Source of the DNA: Flavobacterium pallidum
GTDB taxonomy: Bacteria > Bacteroidota > Bacteroidia > Flavobacteriales > Flavobacteriaceae
DNA: 64,000 nt
Direction of reading: 5' to 3'
Assembly: GCF_003097535.1 (NCBI RefSeq)
Contig: NZ_CP029187.1
Span: 3,348,001 to 3,412,000, forward strand
The position numbers and the translations under genes are program-made. The notes beneath the pieces are model-generated. The model worked only from the letters and a program-made list of their open reading frames with translations, did not search any database and was not told the origin of the DNA. Shown here one piece after another: positions 10,557-19,240 of this stretch. Position 1 is the first letter of the stretch. Each line of letters opens with the position of its first letter.

Positions 10557-10853
10557 TTATTTCAATAAATCGGCCACGTATGGCATTAAAGCTAAGTGAC
10601 GTGCTCTTTTCACAGCTACAGACACTTTCCTTTGGAATTTCAATGAAGTTCCTGTCAAACGACGTGGAAGGATTTTCCCCTGCTCGTTTACGAATTTCAA
10701 TAGGAAATCCGGATCTTTATAATCTACATATTTGATTCCGGATTTCTTGAAACGGCAATATTTCTTAGTCTTATTGGTTTCAATGTTCAAAGGCGTAAGA
10801 TATCTGATATCCCCGTCTTTTTTCCCTTTTGCTGATTGCTCTATCGTAGACAT
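10557..10853 (-). CDS. rpsR: 30S ribosomal protein S18
   Basis: A small-subunit protein that forms a heterodimer with S6 on the platform of the 30S subunit. It has 98 residues; the N-terminal extension ([20 protein letters not shown]) is longer than in E. coli, as in other Bacteroidetes. The core shows [36 protein letters not shown] and the C-terminal [12 protein letters not shown], all typical of S18. It starts 2 bp after the rpsF stop, so translation is coupled to that of its partner S6. Confidence 0.98.
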   Translation of the reverse strand: MSTIEQSAKGKKDGDIRYLTPLNIETNKTKKYCRFKKSGIKYVDYKDPDFLLKFVNEQGKILPRRLTGTSLKFQRKVSVAVKRARHLALMPYVADLLK

Positions 10854-10855
10854 AA

Positions 10856-11194
10856 TTATGCTTTTGTTTTGTTTTTAGCTCTTCTTCTCTCAGCCCATGA
10901 AACGGCGTGCTTGTCAAGTGTTACAGTTAAGAAACGCATCACTCTTTCGTCACGTCTGAATTCGGTTTCGAAAGCGATCAGGTGCTCTCCGGCAACTTTG
11001 AATTCAAATAAATGGTAAAAACCACTTTTTTTGTTCTGGATTTCGTAAGCCATTTTTTTCAGGCCCCAATCCTCTTTTGATACCATCTCAGCTCCTTTTG
11101 CCGTAAGAAAATCTTCAAATTTGCTTACTGTTTCCTTTACCTGAACTTCAGATAAAACGGGATTTAAGATGAAAACAGTTTCATAATGATTCAT
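10856..11194 (-). CDS. rpsF: 30S ribosomal protein S6
   Basis: The 112-residue partner of S18 in the 30S platform. Family landmarks are [18 protein letters not shown] at the start, [19 protein letters not shown] in the middle (about 42-60), and [19 protein letters not shown] near the end. It is the first gene of the rpsF-rpsR-rplI operon. An excellent promoter lies about 24 bp upstream. The predicted leader is too short to hold the S6:S18-binding RNA motif known from many other bacteria. Confidence 0.98.
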   Translation of the reverse strand: MNHYETVFILNPVLSEVQVKETVSKFEDFLTAKGAEMVSKEDWGLKKMAYEIQNKKSGFYHLFEFKVAGEHLIAFETEFRRDERVMRFLTVTLDKHAVSWAERRRAKNKTKA

Positions 11195-11217
11195 AAAAAA
11201 TTATTTTAAATTGGGTG

Positions 11218-11247
11218 CAAAAGTAATCAATTAATTTAATTGCACAA
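11218..11247 (-). promoter_or_regulatory. Promoter of the rpsF-rpsR-rplI operon
   Basis: On the minus strand TTG (11247-11245), 19 bases, then TACTTTTG (11225-11218) is a full match to the Bacteroidetes promoter consensus. The predicted transcript start is near 11211, giving a leader of fewer than 20 nt. Confidence 0.75.
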
Positions 11248-11355
11248 GCATATCTCCATTATTATCGACGAAAGGCAATTTTTGACTATAAATATTAGTT
11301 TGTTTAAAATATTTGATATACTTTTAAAATTCCCAAAATTTAAGAACAGAGATTT

Positions 11356-12054
11356 ATGAAGTTGAATTGTGTAATTGTAGATGACAGCTCTATACAAAGG
11401 ATGATTGTCGGAAAACTGGTCAGCAATCATATCAACCTGAATTTAGTCGGTGAATTTTCAAACGCTATCGAAGCGAAGAATTTTATGTCTTACACCGCAA
11501 TAGACCTGCTTTTCCTTGATGTTGAAATGCCGATTGTCAGCGGCTTTGACCTGCTTGACGGATTGAAGGCAAAACCCCAGGTAATCTTTATTACCTCGAA
11601 ACCCGAATATGCAGTAAAGGCTTTCGACTATGATGCTACCGATTATTTGCAAAAACCGATTACGAACCTGCGTTTCGAGTCGGCCATCAAGCGCGCCCTC
11701 AACCTGCACAATATGCAGAAGGAAACCAGCGATGAGGAAGGCGATCATATTTTCATTAAGAGTAAACTTAAAAAACTCAAAATATTCACTTCAAAAATCA
11801 AGTGGATAGAGGCGTATGGCGATTATGTGAAAGTGGTTACAGAGGACGAAAACCATTTGGTGCTTTCCACCATGAAATCTTTTGAGAATGACTTGCCCGC
11901 CGACCGTTTCGTGCGCGTACACAAATCCTATATCGTCAATATTGACAAGGTGGATAAATTCAACAGTAAATTTGCCGAAATCGGGCCGACGAAAATTCCT
12001 TTAAGCCGCAATAAGAAAGAGGATCTTAAAAAAGCGCTTGAAGTCACTCAGTAA
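11356..12054 (+). CDS. LytTR-family response regulator
   Basis: A 232-residue two-domain regulator. Residues 1-115 form a receiver domain: the acidic pair D9-D10 in IVDDSS, the phosphoacceptor D55 in LLFLDVEMP, T80 in IFITS and K100 in LQKPI. Residues about 128-230 form a LytTR DNA-binding domain with IFIKSKLKKLKI, WIEAYGDYVKVV and RFVRVHKSYIVNI. It acts in the cytoplasm on promoters, but no histidine kinase gene is next to it, so it is an orphan here. The stop overlaps the convergent priA stop by 7 nt. Upstream, a TTG lies about 20 bases before an imperfect -7 box ending in ATATTTG. Confidence 0.93.
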   Translation: MKLNCVIVDDSSIQRMIVGKLVSNHINLNLVGEFSNAIEAKNFMSYTAIDLLFLDVEMPIVSGFDLLDGLKAKPQVIFITSKPEYAVKAFDYDATDYLQKPITNLRFESAIKRALNLHNMQKETSDEEGDHIFIKSKLKKLKIFTSKIKWIEAYGDYVKVVTEDENHLVLSTMKSFENDLPADRFVRVHKSYIVNIDKVDKFNSKFAEIGPTKIPLSRNKKEDLKKALEVTQ

Positions 12055-14492
12055 AAATCAACATTCACGATTACCTTAATACTACGGTATTGTGCAATGG
12101 TTTCAAAACTGTTGAGCACTTTACGGATGGTCTTCTTCGTAGTTCCCAAAGCTTTCTCCTGCGGAATCTTCACCATAATGGTGCGGATGTACTCATTTCG
12201 GATGCGGCTGATGGAAGGTTCTTCCGGACCTAACACCGGAATATCCAGGTTTTGTTTCAATACTTCATAAAGCCAGGACGAACCCGATTTCAGTCTTTCA
12301 TAATCCCGGTGCTTCAATGTCAATCGAATCAGCCTGAAATAGGGCGGATATTTGTATATGTGGCGTTCATAAAGCTGTTCCTTATACATGCCCTCATAAT
12401 CATTCCGTGTCACCTGCTGTATGGTATTATGCATCGGATTAAACGTCTGGATGATCACTTTGCCGCGTTTTTGCGATCTTCCTGATCGTCCTGACACCTG
12501 CACCATCATCTGGAAGCTGCGTTCGAAAGCCCTGAAATCGGGATAATACAGCATATTATCGGCATTCATGATTCCTACTAACGACACATTATCGAAATCA
12601 AGGCCTTTGGCAAGCATCTGCGTTCCTACCAAAATATCAATCTCACGGTTCTTGAAACTATCGATCAGTTTTTCAAAACTGTATTTGCCACGTGTGGTGT
12701 CCTGATCCATACGGGCCGTTTTTGCCTGAGGGAAAATTTCTGATAATTCCTGCTCGATCTGCTCGGTACCGAAACCTTTTGTTGTCAAATCGATACTGCC
12801 GCATTGATGGCAATTGACGGGCATCGCAATATGGTGCCCGCAATAATGGCAGCGCAACTGGTTCTTGAATTTATGATACGTAAGGCTAACATCACATTGC
12901 GGGCATTGCGGCACATGGCCACACGTCAGGCATTCCACTACAGGCGAATAACCGCGTCGGTTCTGGAATAAAATCACCTGTTCGCCCAACGACAATGCTT
13001 CAGCAATATATCCCGTTAAAGTATCGCTGAAATGGCCGGTCATGGCTTTCCGGAAATATTTATCCTTAATATCGACAAGTTCGATATCGGGCATCATCAC
13101 GTTTCCAAAACGTTCGGTGATTTCAGCGAGACCGTATTTGCCGGATTGTGCGTTATAGTATGTTTCCAGAGAAGGCGTGGCAGAACCCAGTAAAACCTTC
13201 GCCTGATGCTGCGATGCCAATACAATGGCTGCGTCACGGGCATGGTATCTTGGTGCGGGATCCTGCTGCTTGAAAGTCTGTTCGTGCTCTTCGTCGATGA
13301 TAATCAGGCCCAGATCATTAAATGGTAAAAATAAAGCCGACCTTGCTCCTATTACAATTTGCGCTTTATCCGAACTTTCCAACACGCGGTTCCACGTTTC
13401 CACCCGTTCGTTGTTGCTGTATTTGGAATGGAAAACGGATACTTTATTACCGAAATGTTTTTGCAATCTTCCGACAAGCTGTGTCGTCAAAGCGATTTCA
13501 GGCAAAAGATACAATACCTGTTTTTTGTCCTTAATATATTGCTCAATCAGTCGCAGGTAAATTTCGGTTTTCCCCGAAGCCGTCACACCGTGCAGCAGGC
13601 AGACTTCCTTTGCTTCCAAAACCGATTGGATGTCTTTCAAAGCGGTTTGTTGTGCCGGACTGAGATTCAGGGTATTATTCCCCTCATCATCCCCGAAATC
13701 CACACGATCTTCACGGATGAAATAGTCTTCGAAAATGCCTTTTTCAACCAAGCCTTTGATTACAGCAGCTGAAGTGCCCGACATTTCGGAAAGGCGTTTC
13801 AAAGGAACCGGCTTTTTTTCTGCGGAAAGCTGAAAGTAACTCATGACAGCATCTTTTTGCTTTTTTGCCGATTTTAAAACCTCCAGCAATCCCTGTAAAT
13901 CGGAAGCTTCACTGTAATCAGGATGCAGGCGGATGTATTTTACAAGCTTCGGAGTGTAGATCTCATGTACTTCCTCGCGGATGGAAATCACATTGTTTTC
14001 CATCATTTTCCGCAGTACTGGAAAAATATTTTTTTTATTAAGCAGTGACATGATCTCGGCAACTTTCAGGGAGGACTGATGCATCAATGCCTGGTAGACC
14101 AAAAACTCCTGATCACTAAGATTGTCTTTTTCGAAATACGAATCGCCTTTAAGTGAAATAAGGGTCTCACTTTCAAGCAGTAAAGCAGAGGGCATGGCAC
14201 CGCGGTATACATCGCCTATGGCACACATATAATAAGATGAAATCCAGAACCAGTGCGCCAACTGAATTTCAGTAACTATCGGCTTTTCATCAAGGATTTG
14301 GCTGATGGGCCTTGCTTCATACAATGACGGTTCATTTTCATGGAGTTCAATAACCAGGCCCGTATAAATCTTATTCTTCCCGAATGGAACAGCCACGCGC
14401 ATACCTTTTTGCAAAAAATCCCACTCGGCAGCGGTCACACTGTAAGTGAAAGTGCGGGAAAGGTTTAACGGGAGGATGACTTCGGCGAACAT
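12048..14492 (-). CDS. priA: Primosomal protein N' (replication restart helicase)
   Basis: An 814-residue DNA helicase that recognises stalled forks and reloads the replisome. The N-terminal 3'-DNA-binding domain begins MFAEVILPLNLSRTFTYSV. The helicase core has Walker A in GVTASGKTEIYL, the Walker B variant LIIIDEEHEQTFKQQD, YHARDAAIVLAS and LLGSATPSLETYY. The cysteine-rich zinc region CLTCGHVPQCPQCDVSL, then CHYCG and CHQCG, is complete. Motif VI is MVQVSGRSGRSQKRG. Length is slightly above the E. coli protein. It overlaps the convergent LytTR gene by 7 nt at the 3' end and seems to be a single-gene unit. Confidence 0.97.
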   Translation of the reverse strand: MFAEVILPLNLSRTFTYSVTAAEWDFLQKGMRVAVPFGKNKIYTGLVIELHENEPSLYEARPISQILDEKPIVTEIQLAHWFWISSYYMCAIGDVYRGAMPSALLLESETLISLKGDSYFEKDNLSDQEFLVYQALMHQSSLKVAEIMSLLNKKNIFPVLRKMMENNVISIREEVHEIYTPKLVKYIRLHPDYSEASDLQGLLEVLKSAKKQKDAVMSYFQLSAEKKPVPLKRLSEMSGTSAAVIKGLVEKGIFEDYFIREDRVDFGDDEGNNTLNLSPAQQTALKDIQSVLEAKEVCLLHGVTASGKTEIYLRLIEQYIKDKKQVLYLLPEIALTTQLVGRLQKHFGNKVSVFHSKYSNNERVETWNRVLESSDKAQIVIGARSALFLPFNDLGLIIIDEEHEQTFKQQDPAPRYHARDAAIVLASQHQAKVLLGSATPSLETYYNAQSGKYGLAEITERFGNVMMPDIELVDIKDKYFRKAMTGHFSDTLTGYIAEALSLGEQVILFQNRRGYSPVVECLTCGHVPQCPQCDVSLTYHKFKNQLRCHYCGHHIAMPVNCHQCGSIDLTTKGFGTEQIEQELSEIFPQAKTARMDQDTTRGKYSFEKLIDSFKNREIDILVGTQMLAKGLDFDNVSLVGIMNADNMLYYPDFRAFERSFQMMVQVSGRSGRSQKRGKVIIQTFNPMHNTIQQVTRNDYEGMYKEQLYERHIYKYPPYFRLIRLTLKHRDYERLKSGSSWLYEVLKQNLDIPVLGPEEPSISRIRNEYIRTIMVKIPQEKALGTTKKTIRKVLNSFETIAQYRSIKVIVNVDFY

Positions 14493-14568
14493 TTCTTTCT
14501 ATGGAAACAATTAGGATTAATAGGATTGTAAGATATTAAGATTTTCTGCAACTGAACACTGCAACTGC

Positions 14569-14991
14569 CTACTTTACCCTGTGCCAGTATTGTGTCCTTC
14601 CGAACAGCGAAATGCCAATATAGCCGCGTACTTTAAGTTTGTCCTTGTTTTCCAGGTTGATATAGCATTTATACAATTTGCCGCTTTTGGGGTCGAGGAT
14701 TTTCCCGCCATTGTATTCGTCGCCGTCTTTCTTCAAACCTTTCATGATGGTAAGTCCGAGAATGGGCTTGTCTTTGTCATCGCCTGAACAATTTGTACAG
14801 GTTTTGCTCCGGTCCTTTGGGTTCAGGATTTCGAGGACGCGTCCGTAAACCTTGCCCCCTTTTTCATAAATTTCGACGACACCGAGCGCTTTTCCGGTTT
14901 CGTCGTCGATGGTTTTCCATTTCCCGATGACCGATTGCGAAAAGAGCAACGGGCATAGGAGCAGTACAATTATGGTAAATATTTTCTTCAT
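14569..14991 (-). CDS. Secreted DUF2147 protein
   Basis: A 140-residue protein with a clear signal peptide (MKKIFTIIVLLLCPLLFSQS). A DUF2147 domain follows: IGKWKTIDDETGKALGVVE, CTNCSGDDKDKPILGLTIM with two cysteines, and a C-terminal strand LKVRGYIGISLFGRTQYWHR. Members are small beta-rich exported proteins, often described as lipocalin-like, of unknown role. The TAG stop belongs to the word AAGTAGGCAGT, which also ends the unrelated gene at 23333. Upstream is copy 3 of the palindromic repeat. Confidence 0.88.
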   Translation of the reverse strand: MKKIFTIIVLLLCPLLFSQSVIGKWKTIDDETGKALGVVEIYEKGGKVYGRVLEILNPKDRSKTCTNCSGDDKDKPILGLTIMKGLKKDGDEYNGGKILDPKSGKLYKCYINLENKDKLKVRGYIGISLFGRTQYWHRVK

Positions 14992-15001
14992 GGGTACAAT
15001 T

Positions 15002-15080
15002 TAGCCCTGATGGAAGCGGCATCCTTTTCCTGCTTCTTTAGCAGGGAAAAGATATAGCGCACAGCAGGAAACAGCTCCTA
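15002..15080 (+). repeat. Palindromic intergenic repeat, copy 3
   Basis: Left arm TAGCCCTGATGGAAGCGG then CATCC; right arm GATATAGCGCACAGC then AGG and AGCTCC. Here the outer stem is CCTG with CAGG and the inner stem is CTTTTCCTGC with GCAGGGAAAAG. This differs from the other copies on both sides, so pairing is kept. The right end, TAGGAGCT on the minus strand, contains the stop codon of the YihY-family gene. Confidence 0.85.
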
Positions 15081-15944
15081 ATTTAACTTATTCTTCTTTT
15101 TAAGCCTGTTGATCGTTACGTTGAGTTCAAACCCAAGCAGCAGTATCATACAATTGATCCAAATATAAAACATTACGATGAGTAATGTCCCGATGGAGCC
15201 GTACAATTCGTTGTACTTTGAAAACTCAACGACCCAGATCCCGAAGAAATACGATGATACGATGACCAAAGCGGTTGTAAAAACAGAGCCGACGGAAATA
15301 AATGCGCGTTTTGAAGTTCGTTTTGTCCCGAATTTAAAAAGGATTGAAATCCCGATTAAAATCATGAGCACGACAAAAATGTAACGGCCGATGACAATGA
15401 GCGGAATGTTATCACTGATGAATTCCGGGATGTCCCTGCTTTGTATGAAAACCTCGAAGATTACGATGATGGCAACGGTCAGGATCAATACGCAGGTGAG
15501 CAAAAGCGACATGCCCAGTGCGACCAGATATTGCCGCAAGAAGGTACGCTTGGCTTCGATATGCTGTGATTTCTGGAAACCGACCAGCACCGCATTCAAT
15601 CCGTTTGCCTGCAAAAATATCGACAATAAAAAACCCGACGACAGCAGTCCCTGGTAACTGTTGTGCATGATATCATTGATGATGGCAGCAATGGCGTCGT
15701 AGGTATTCGGCGGTACGCCTTCTTCCACAAACTTCAGGAAATCCTCCTGGAAACCCGAAATCGGGATGTATGGAATGAGGTTCAGGATGAACAGCAAAAA
15801 CGGAAACAGTGCCATGAAGAAACTGAATGCGATGGCGCTGCAACGGTATGGAAGCGCGCCCTCCCCTATTCCTGTGATGTATAATTCGAGCAGGTCGTAA
15901 AGCGTAAACCCGTTGAGCCACGGCAGTTTGATGCGTTGCAACAC
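15078..15944 (-). CDS. YihY/BrkB family inner membrane protein with uncertain start
   Basis: A 288-residue polytopic membrane protein with about six transmembrane segments. Family features are YRCSAIAFSFFMALFPFLLF, FLLSIFLQANGLNAVLVGF and YGSIGTLLIVMFYIWINCM. YihY proteins were once called ribonuclease BN; their function is unclear, with transport or permease roles suggested. The listed start is a GTG at 15944. In-frame sequence upstream still encodes the expected N-terminus (SSRLEKIPIVRNLVHV), but the codon where ATG would be expected (15992-15990) is ATA, and a heptamer repeat follows directly. The start may have been lost or moved. The TAG stop comes from the adjoining palindromic repeat. 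Confidence 0.87.
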   Translation of the reverse strand: MLQRIKLPWLNGFTLYDLLELYITGIGEGALPYRCSAIAFSFFMALFPFLLFILNLIPYIPISGFQEDFLKFVEEGVPPNTYDAIAAIINDIMHNSYQGLLSSGFLLSIFLQANGLNAVLVGFQKSQHIEAKRTFLRQYLVALGMSLLLTCVLILTVAIIVIFEVFIQSRDIPEFISDNIPLIVIGRYIFVVLMILIGISILFKFGTKRTSKRAFISVGSVFTTALVIVSSYFFGIWVVEFSKYNELYGSIGTLLIVMFYIWINCMILLLGFELNVTINRLKKKNKLN

Positions 15945-15995
15945 GTGGACAAGATTCCTGACGATTGGAATTTTCTCGAGTCGGGATGATATTTG

Positions 15996-16028
15996 GGGTT
16001 CAGGGTTCAGGGTTCAGGGTTCAGGGTT
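15996..16028. repeat. Heptanucleotide tandem repeat (GGGTTCA)4.7
   Basis: Four full units and one partial unit of GGGTTCA lie directly upstream of the YihY-family reading frame, between it and nadC. On the minus strand the repeat places a TGA in frame at 16014-16016. Slippage could change the 5' region of the YihY gene. Confidence 0.95.
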
Positions 16029-16070
16029 GAAAATTAATAAACTTCCGGTCTTTTGACTTTCGGCTTTCTA

Positions 16071-16928
16071 CTAAAAAGCTTTTAGGCTCAGATCCATATT
16101 ATAAACGGAATGTGTCAAAGCGCCTGAGGAAATATAATCCACTCCGCATTCGGCATATTGCCGGATGGTATTTTCATTAATGTTCCCGGACGATTCAGTT
16201 TGGCATCGATCTCCGATGAGCTCGACTGCTTTTTTGGTATCTTCAAAATTGAAATTATCGATCAGGATGCGGTGCACACCGTCGTTTTGAAGTATTTCAC
16301 GGATTTCGTCGAGTGTACGCGCTTCAACAATGATTTTTAAATCCAGGCCATTTTCTTTCAAATATTTTTTTGTCATGGTGATGGCGTTTGTAATCCCTCC
16401 AGCGAAATCGTTGTGGTTGTCCTTAAGCATCACCATATCGTATAGTGCAAAGCGATGGTTTTCGCCACCACCGATCGTGACTGCCCATTTTTCGGCGGCC
16501 CGGAAACCGGGTGTGGTTTTCCTGGTATCGAGGATTTTGGTATTTGTTCCTGACAATAATTGCACGTACTGGTTGGTTTTGGTGGCGATGGCGCTCATGC
16601 GTTGCATCGAATTGAGCACGACGCGTTCCGATTTCAAAATGGATTGCGAACTGCCGGAAACATGGAAAACGATGTCTCCATATTTCACTGGCGCGCCGTC
16701 TTCTATAAAAACTTCGATAACCAATGACGGATCGACATGGTTAAAGACCATTGCCGCGAAAGCGACACCTGCAATGATCCCATCCTGTTTTACAAGCAAT
16801 TTCGCCTTACCATCTGCGGAAGCGGGAATACACGCCAGCGAACTGTAATCGCCCGGACCGACATCTTCACGGATCGCATTTTCGATGATTAATTGTAATT
16901 CGGTGCGGAATTGTGATGCTGAAATCAT
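16071..16928 (-). CDS. nadC: Nicotinate-nucleotide pyrophosphorylase (quinolinate phosphoribosyltransferase)
   Basis: A cytosolic enzyme that converts quinolinate and PRPP to nicotinate mononucleotide in NAD synthesis. At 285 residues it is the family length. Visible motifs are REDVGPGDYSSLACIP (about 19-34), ERVVLNSMQRMSAIATKT, LDTRKTTPGFRAAEKWAV with the substrate-binding arginines and lysine, GGGENHRFALYDMVMLKDNH, and IIVEARTLDE. The C-terminal barrel has ILIDNFNFEDTKKAV and ESSGNINENTI. It is transcribed toward the YihY gene, from which it is separated by about 125 bp with a heptamer repeat. Confidence 0.98.
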   Translation of the reverse strand: MISASQFRTELQLIIENAIREDVGPGDYSSLACIPASADGKAKLLVKQDGIIAGVAFAAMVFNHVDPSLVIEVFIEDGAPVKYGDIVFHVSGSSQSILKSERVVLNSMQRMSAIATKTNQYVQLLSGTNTKILDTRKTTPGFRAAEKWAVTIGGGENHRFALYDMVMLKDNHNDFAGGITNAITMTKKYLKENGLDLKIIVEARTLDEIREILQNDGVHRILIDNFNFEDTKKAVELIGDRCQTESSGNINENTIRQYAECGVDYISSGALTHSVYNMDLSLKAF

Positions 16929-16971
16929 GGACTTTGAATTTGTGCGGCTAAAATACGAAAAAGCACAATGA

Positions 16972-17052
16972 GATAATTAGATAATACGCCAATTAGGAAA
17001 TGTATTAACTTAGTCGTTATTTTATCGGCATGGAAACACATTATCTAATTAT
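16972..17052. repeat. 13-bp inverted repeat in the nadC / DUF1801 divergent spacer
   Basis: ATAATTAGATAAT (16973-16985) and its exact complement ATTATCTAATTAT (17040-17052) flank 54 bp. The dyad sits between the divergent starts of nadC and the DUF1801 protein. It could be regulatory or a small mobile-repeat remnant. Confidence 0.5.
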
Positions 17053-17066
17053 TTAATTGAAAAAAG

Positions 17067-17681
17067 ATGGAATACGATCCGCGCATCGACGAATACATAG
17101 ACAAAGCACAGCCTTTTGCACAACCCATTTTGGAACATTTGCGCGCTTTGGTGCACAAAGCCAATCCAGACGTGACGGAAACCATTAAGTGGGGGTTTGC
17201 TTCGTTTGATTATAAAGGACCATATGTAACGATGGCTTCGTTCAAGCAGCATGCCGTTTTTGGGTTTTGGAAATCGTCATTACTGCAGGATCCGCATGGC
17301 TATTTGGGTGAGAATTCGAATAATGGAGGCGAAGCGATGGGCAATCTGGGCCGCATTACGTCTCTTGAGGACCTTCCGCCGAATGCTGTGATCATTGATT
17401 TCATCCGCCAGGCGAAAAAACTCAACGATGATGCGATCAAAGTGCCTGCCAAACCTAAGGCAGCACCGACAGCGATTGCCGTACCTGATTATTTTACCAA
17501 AGCATTAAAAAACAATCCTGCAGCGTTTGAAATCTTTGAAAACTGGCCTGCCGGAAAAAGGAAGGAATACATCCTTTGGATTACCGAAGCCAAAACCGAA
17601 AAGACGCGCAACGAACGCATGGCAACAGCTGTGGAATGGATTTCAGAAGGTAAAATCAGGAATTGGAAGTATGTGAAATAG
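17067..17681 (+). CDS. DUF1801 / YdeI (OmpD-associated) family protein
   Basis: A 204-residue cytoplasmic protein with two recognisable parts. Residues about 15-115 are a DUF1801 fold (YdhG/YjbR-like): ILEHLRALVHKANPDVTE, IKWGFASFDYKGPYVTMA, FGFWKSSLL. Residues about 135-204 are a YdeI-type C-terminus: VPDYFTKALKNNPAAFEIFE, GKRKEYILWITEAKTEKTR. Such proteins are widespread in Bacteroidetes; some relatives bind small molecules or metals, but no activity is established. Its start follows an A/T-rich spacer with a 13-bp inverted repeat. It stands alone on the plus strand. Confidence 0.88.
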   Translation: MEYDPRIDEYIDKAQPFAQPILEHLRALVHKANPDVTETIKWGFASFDYKGPYVTMASFKQHAVFGFWKSSLLQDPHGYLGENSNNGGEAMGNLGRITSLEDLPPNAVIIDFIRQAKKLNDDAIKVPAKPKAAPTAIAVPDYFTKALKNNPAAFEIFENWPAGKRKEYILWITEAKTEKTRNERMATAVEWISEGKIRNWKYVK

Positions 17682-17735
17682 TTTGCAGTCGCAGTCAGGC
17701 AATGCCGCTGGCCCATAATACGCGATTGTATATTC

Positions 17736-18101
17736 CTAAAAAAACTCACCAAAGTGCCACAATACTCCCGAAGGATCATGTAAAAAACACTCCCTTCCCC
17801 AAGGCTCATTGCGAATTGGCGTTAACTTTACACCTATATATTTTTCCGGGAGATTCAATGCTGAAAGCGCCTCATAAAACTTGGCTGTATCAGCCACTTC
17901 CATAAACAGCATCGTATTATCGACCCAATCCTTGACATAAGCACGTTGCAGGTAAAAACTGAAATCCTGCATCCGGAAAACCGACATTTGCGGACCCAGT
18001 TCTGATTCCTCAAACCCCAGATCGCGGTAAAATGACCTTGATACGTCAAAATTTTTGGCACCGATAAACGGACGCAGGGAAAGTATTTTTGTATCCATCA
18101 T
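17736..18101 (-). CDS. Glyoxalase / bleomycin-resistance (VOC) family protein
   Basis: A 121-residue single-module VOC protein. The beta-alpha-beta-beta-beta pattern is visible: SLRPFIGAKNFDVSRSFYRD, then LGFEESELGP and FSFYLQRAYV; the second half ends ECFLHDPSGVLWHFGEFF, where family members carry a metal-binding glutamate. Here that position is a histidine (LWHFGEF), so metal binding is uncertain. The start is either ATG of the pair at 18096-18101. It is last of three small genes on one strand (SnoaL-like, SRPBCC, VOC) spaced 8-17 bp apart, likely one operon. Confidence 0.87.
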   Translation of the reverse strand: MMDTKILSLRPFIGAKNFDVSRSFYRDLGFEESELGPQMSVFRMQDFSFYLQRAYVKDWVDNTMLFMEVADTAKFYEALSALNLPEKYIGVKLTPIRNEPWGRECFLHDPSGVLWHFGEFF

Positions 18102-18109
18102 CCGGAATA

Positions 18110-18574
18110 TTATGTAAGTACCATTATTTGAAGTTCGCGCTGCAGCCTGTCAAAATTCTCTTCATTTTTATCGACGACAAATTTCTTCAGCTTTTCGCAT
18201 TCGGTGGCAGTTTCGAAAATCATCCTGAAGGTAAGCCTAGCCTCTTCCGCTGAAATTTCTTCAAAAGTAGCCTGCACATTGAACAACGGCTGGGAATGCC
18301 TTTTCCAGGCAATAAGGTTCGGTTCTTCAATTTTCAGGAACTCGACAAGGTTGTTGTAGTTGCCTTTTTCGGGGCCGTGCATCGTGAAATCCCATTTTCC
18401 GCCTTCCCTGAAATCAAATTCATGGAAAGTATTGGTAAAACCTTCCGGCCCCCACCAGTTTTTCAAATGACGCGGATTGCTCCACGCTTCAAATAGCAAT
18501 GCCTTGGGGAAATTAAAAACCCTTGTGGTTACGATTTCACAGTCGGGTGTGGTCTGGAAGAAATTTGTTGCCAT
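18110..18574 (-). CDS. SRPBCC (AHSA1-like) family protein
   Basis: A 154-residue START/Bet v 1-like protein. The family opening TRVFNFPKALLFEAWSNP and HLKNWWGPEGFTN (about residues 17-48) is distinctive, as is FREGGKWDFTMHGP. The fold makes a hydrophobic pocket. AHSA1-type bacterial members have no settled function and often accompany VOC proteins, as here. It lies 8 bp upstream of the VOC gene and 17 bp downstream of the SnoaL-like gene. Confidence 0.9.
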   Translation of the reverse strand: MATNFFQTTPDCEIVTTRVFNFPKALLFEAWSNPRHLKNWWGPEGFTNTFHEFDFREGGKWDFTMHGPEKGNYNNLVEFLKIEEPNLIAWKRHSQPLFNVQATFEEISAEEARLTFRMIFETATECEKLKKFVVDKNEENFDRLQRELQIMVLT

Positions 18575-18591
18575 AAATTGTTACTGATATA

Positions 18592-18972
18592 TTATAAATG
18601 ATCCTGCCCGGTGTTTCCCATATCCAGCGGTATATTGTAAAGCCTGTGGAACGAAAGCTTATCCCAATACCCGCGCTGGAAGATAATCTTGTCATTTTGT
18701 ATTTGAAAAAAACCGCAGCCGCGCATATCCTTCGGGTCTTTCCATTCCAGGATAGCCCATTCTTTATCCTCAAAAATGTTCTCCGGGATGCAAACCATGT
18801 CAGCATTGCCAAATTCGCGCGCAAACATATCGCTAATCGCGGCCTTACCGACAACGGGTTCATTCGCAACCTGATGGTTTACAGCATCTTCGGCATACAG
18901 ATTCGAGATATTCTCAATATCAGCATTGTTAAAGTGTTCAAGCCATTGCTGTAAAACCTGTTTTGGTGTCAT
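18592..18972 (-). CDS. SnoaL-like / NTF2-fold protein
   Basis: A 126-residue protein with the SnoaL pattern. The first helix is LQQWLEHFNNADIENISNL, followed by YAEDAVNHQVANEPVVGKA, IFEDKEWAILEWKDPK and GCGFFQIQNDKIIFQRGYW. Members use the cone-shaped pocket for isomerase, hydrolase or binding roles. No specific substrate can be read from the sequence. It is the first gene of the SnoaL-SRPBCC-VOC set. The 268-bp spacer upstream is shared with the divergent DHH gene and holds a small G/C hairpin at 19107-19133 (TCTGTGG with CCACAGA). Confidence 0.86.
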   Translation of the reverse strand: MTPKQVLQQWLEHFNNADIENISNLYAEDAVNHQVANEPVVGKAAISDMFAREFGNADMVCIPENIFEDKEWAILEWKDPKDMRGCGFFQIQNDKIIFQRGYWDKLSFHRLYNIPLDMGNTGQDHL

Positions 18973-19240
18973 AGTTTCCGATTGTATCGAGGCATTGGGC
19001 CTGATGTATGCAAAATAAGCATTAAATCAATAATTAAACAACAGTGCCGGATAATTACTCTATACTTATTTTAGCCGGAGACACTTACAAAAAGCCTCCA
19101 TAAGCATCTGTGGACAGCCCTGCGGCCCACAGACTTTCTTAATTCTTCCCTAAAAAACAACCCGAATTCATAAAATAATGTAAATTCGCAGGGATTTAGC
19201 AGATACGCTCCAAAACTCCCGTATCCGTAATTAGTTGCCA

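Noticed and set aside
15996..16028. GGGTTCA repeat as a telomere-like or CRISPR-like array
   Set aside because: The units are directly adjacent without spacers, only 4.7 copies, on what is clearly circular-type chromosomal gene context.
19107..19133. G/C hairpin TCTGTGG..CCACAGA as a riboswitch or terminator
   Set aside because: Only a 7-bp stem with no T run and no recognisable aptamer features; kept as a note under the neighbouring gene.
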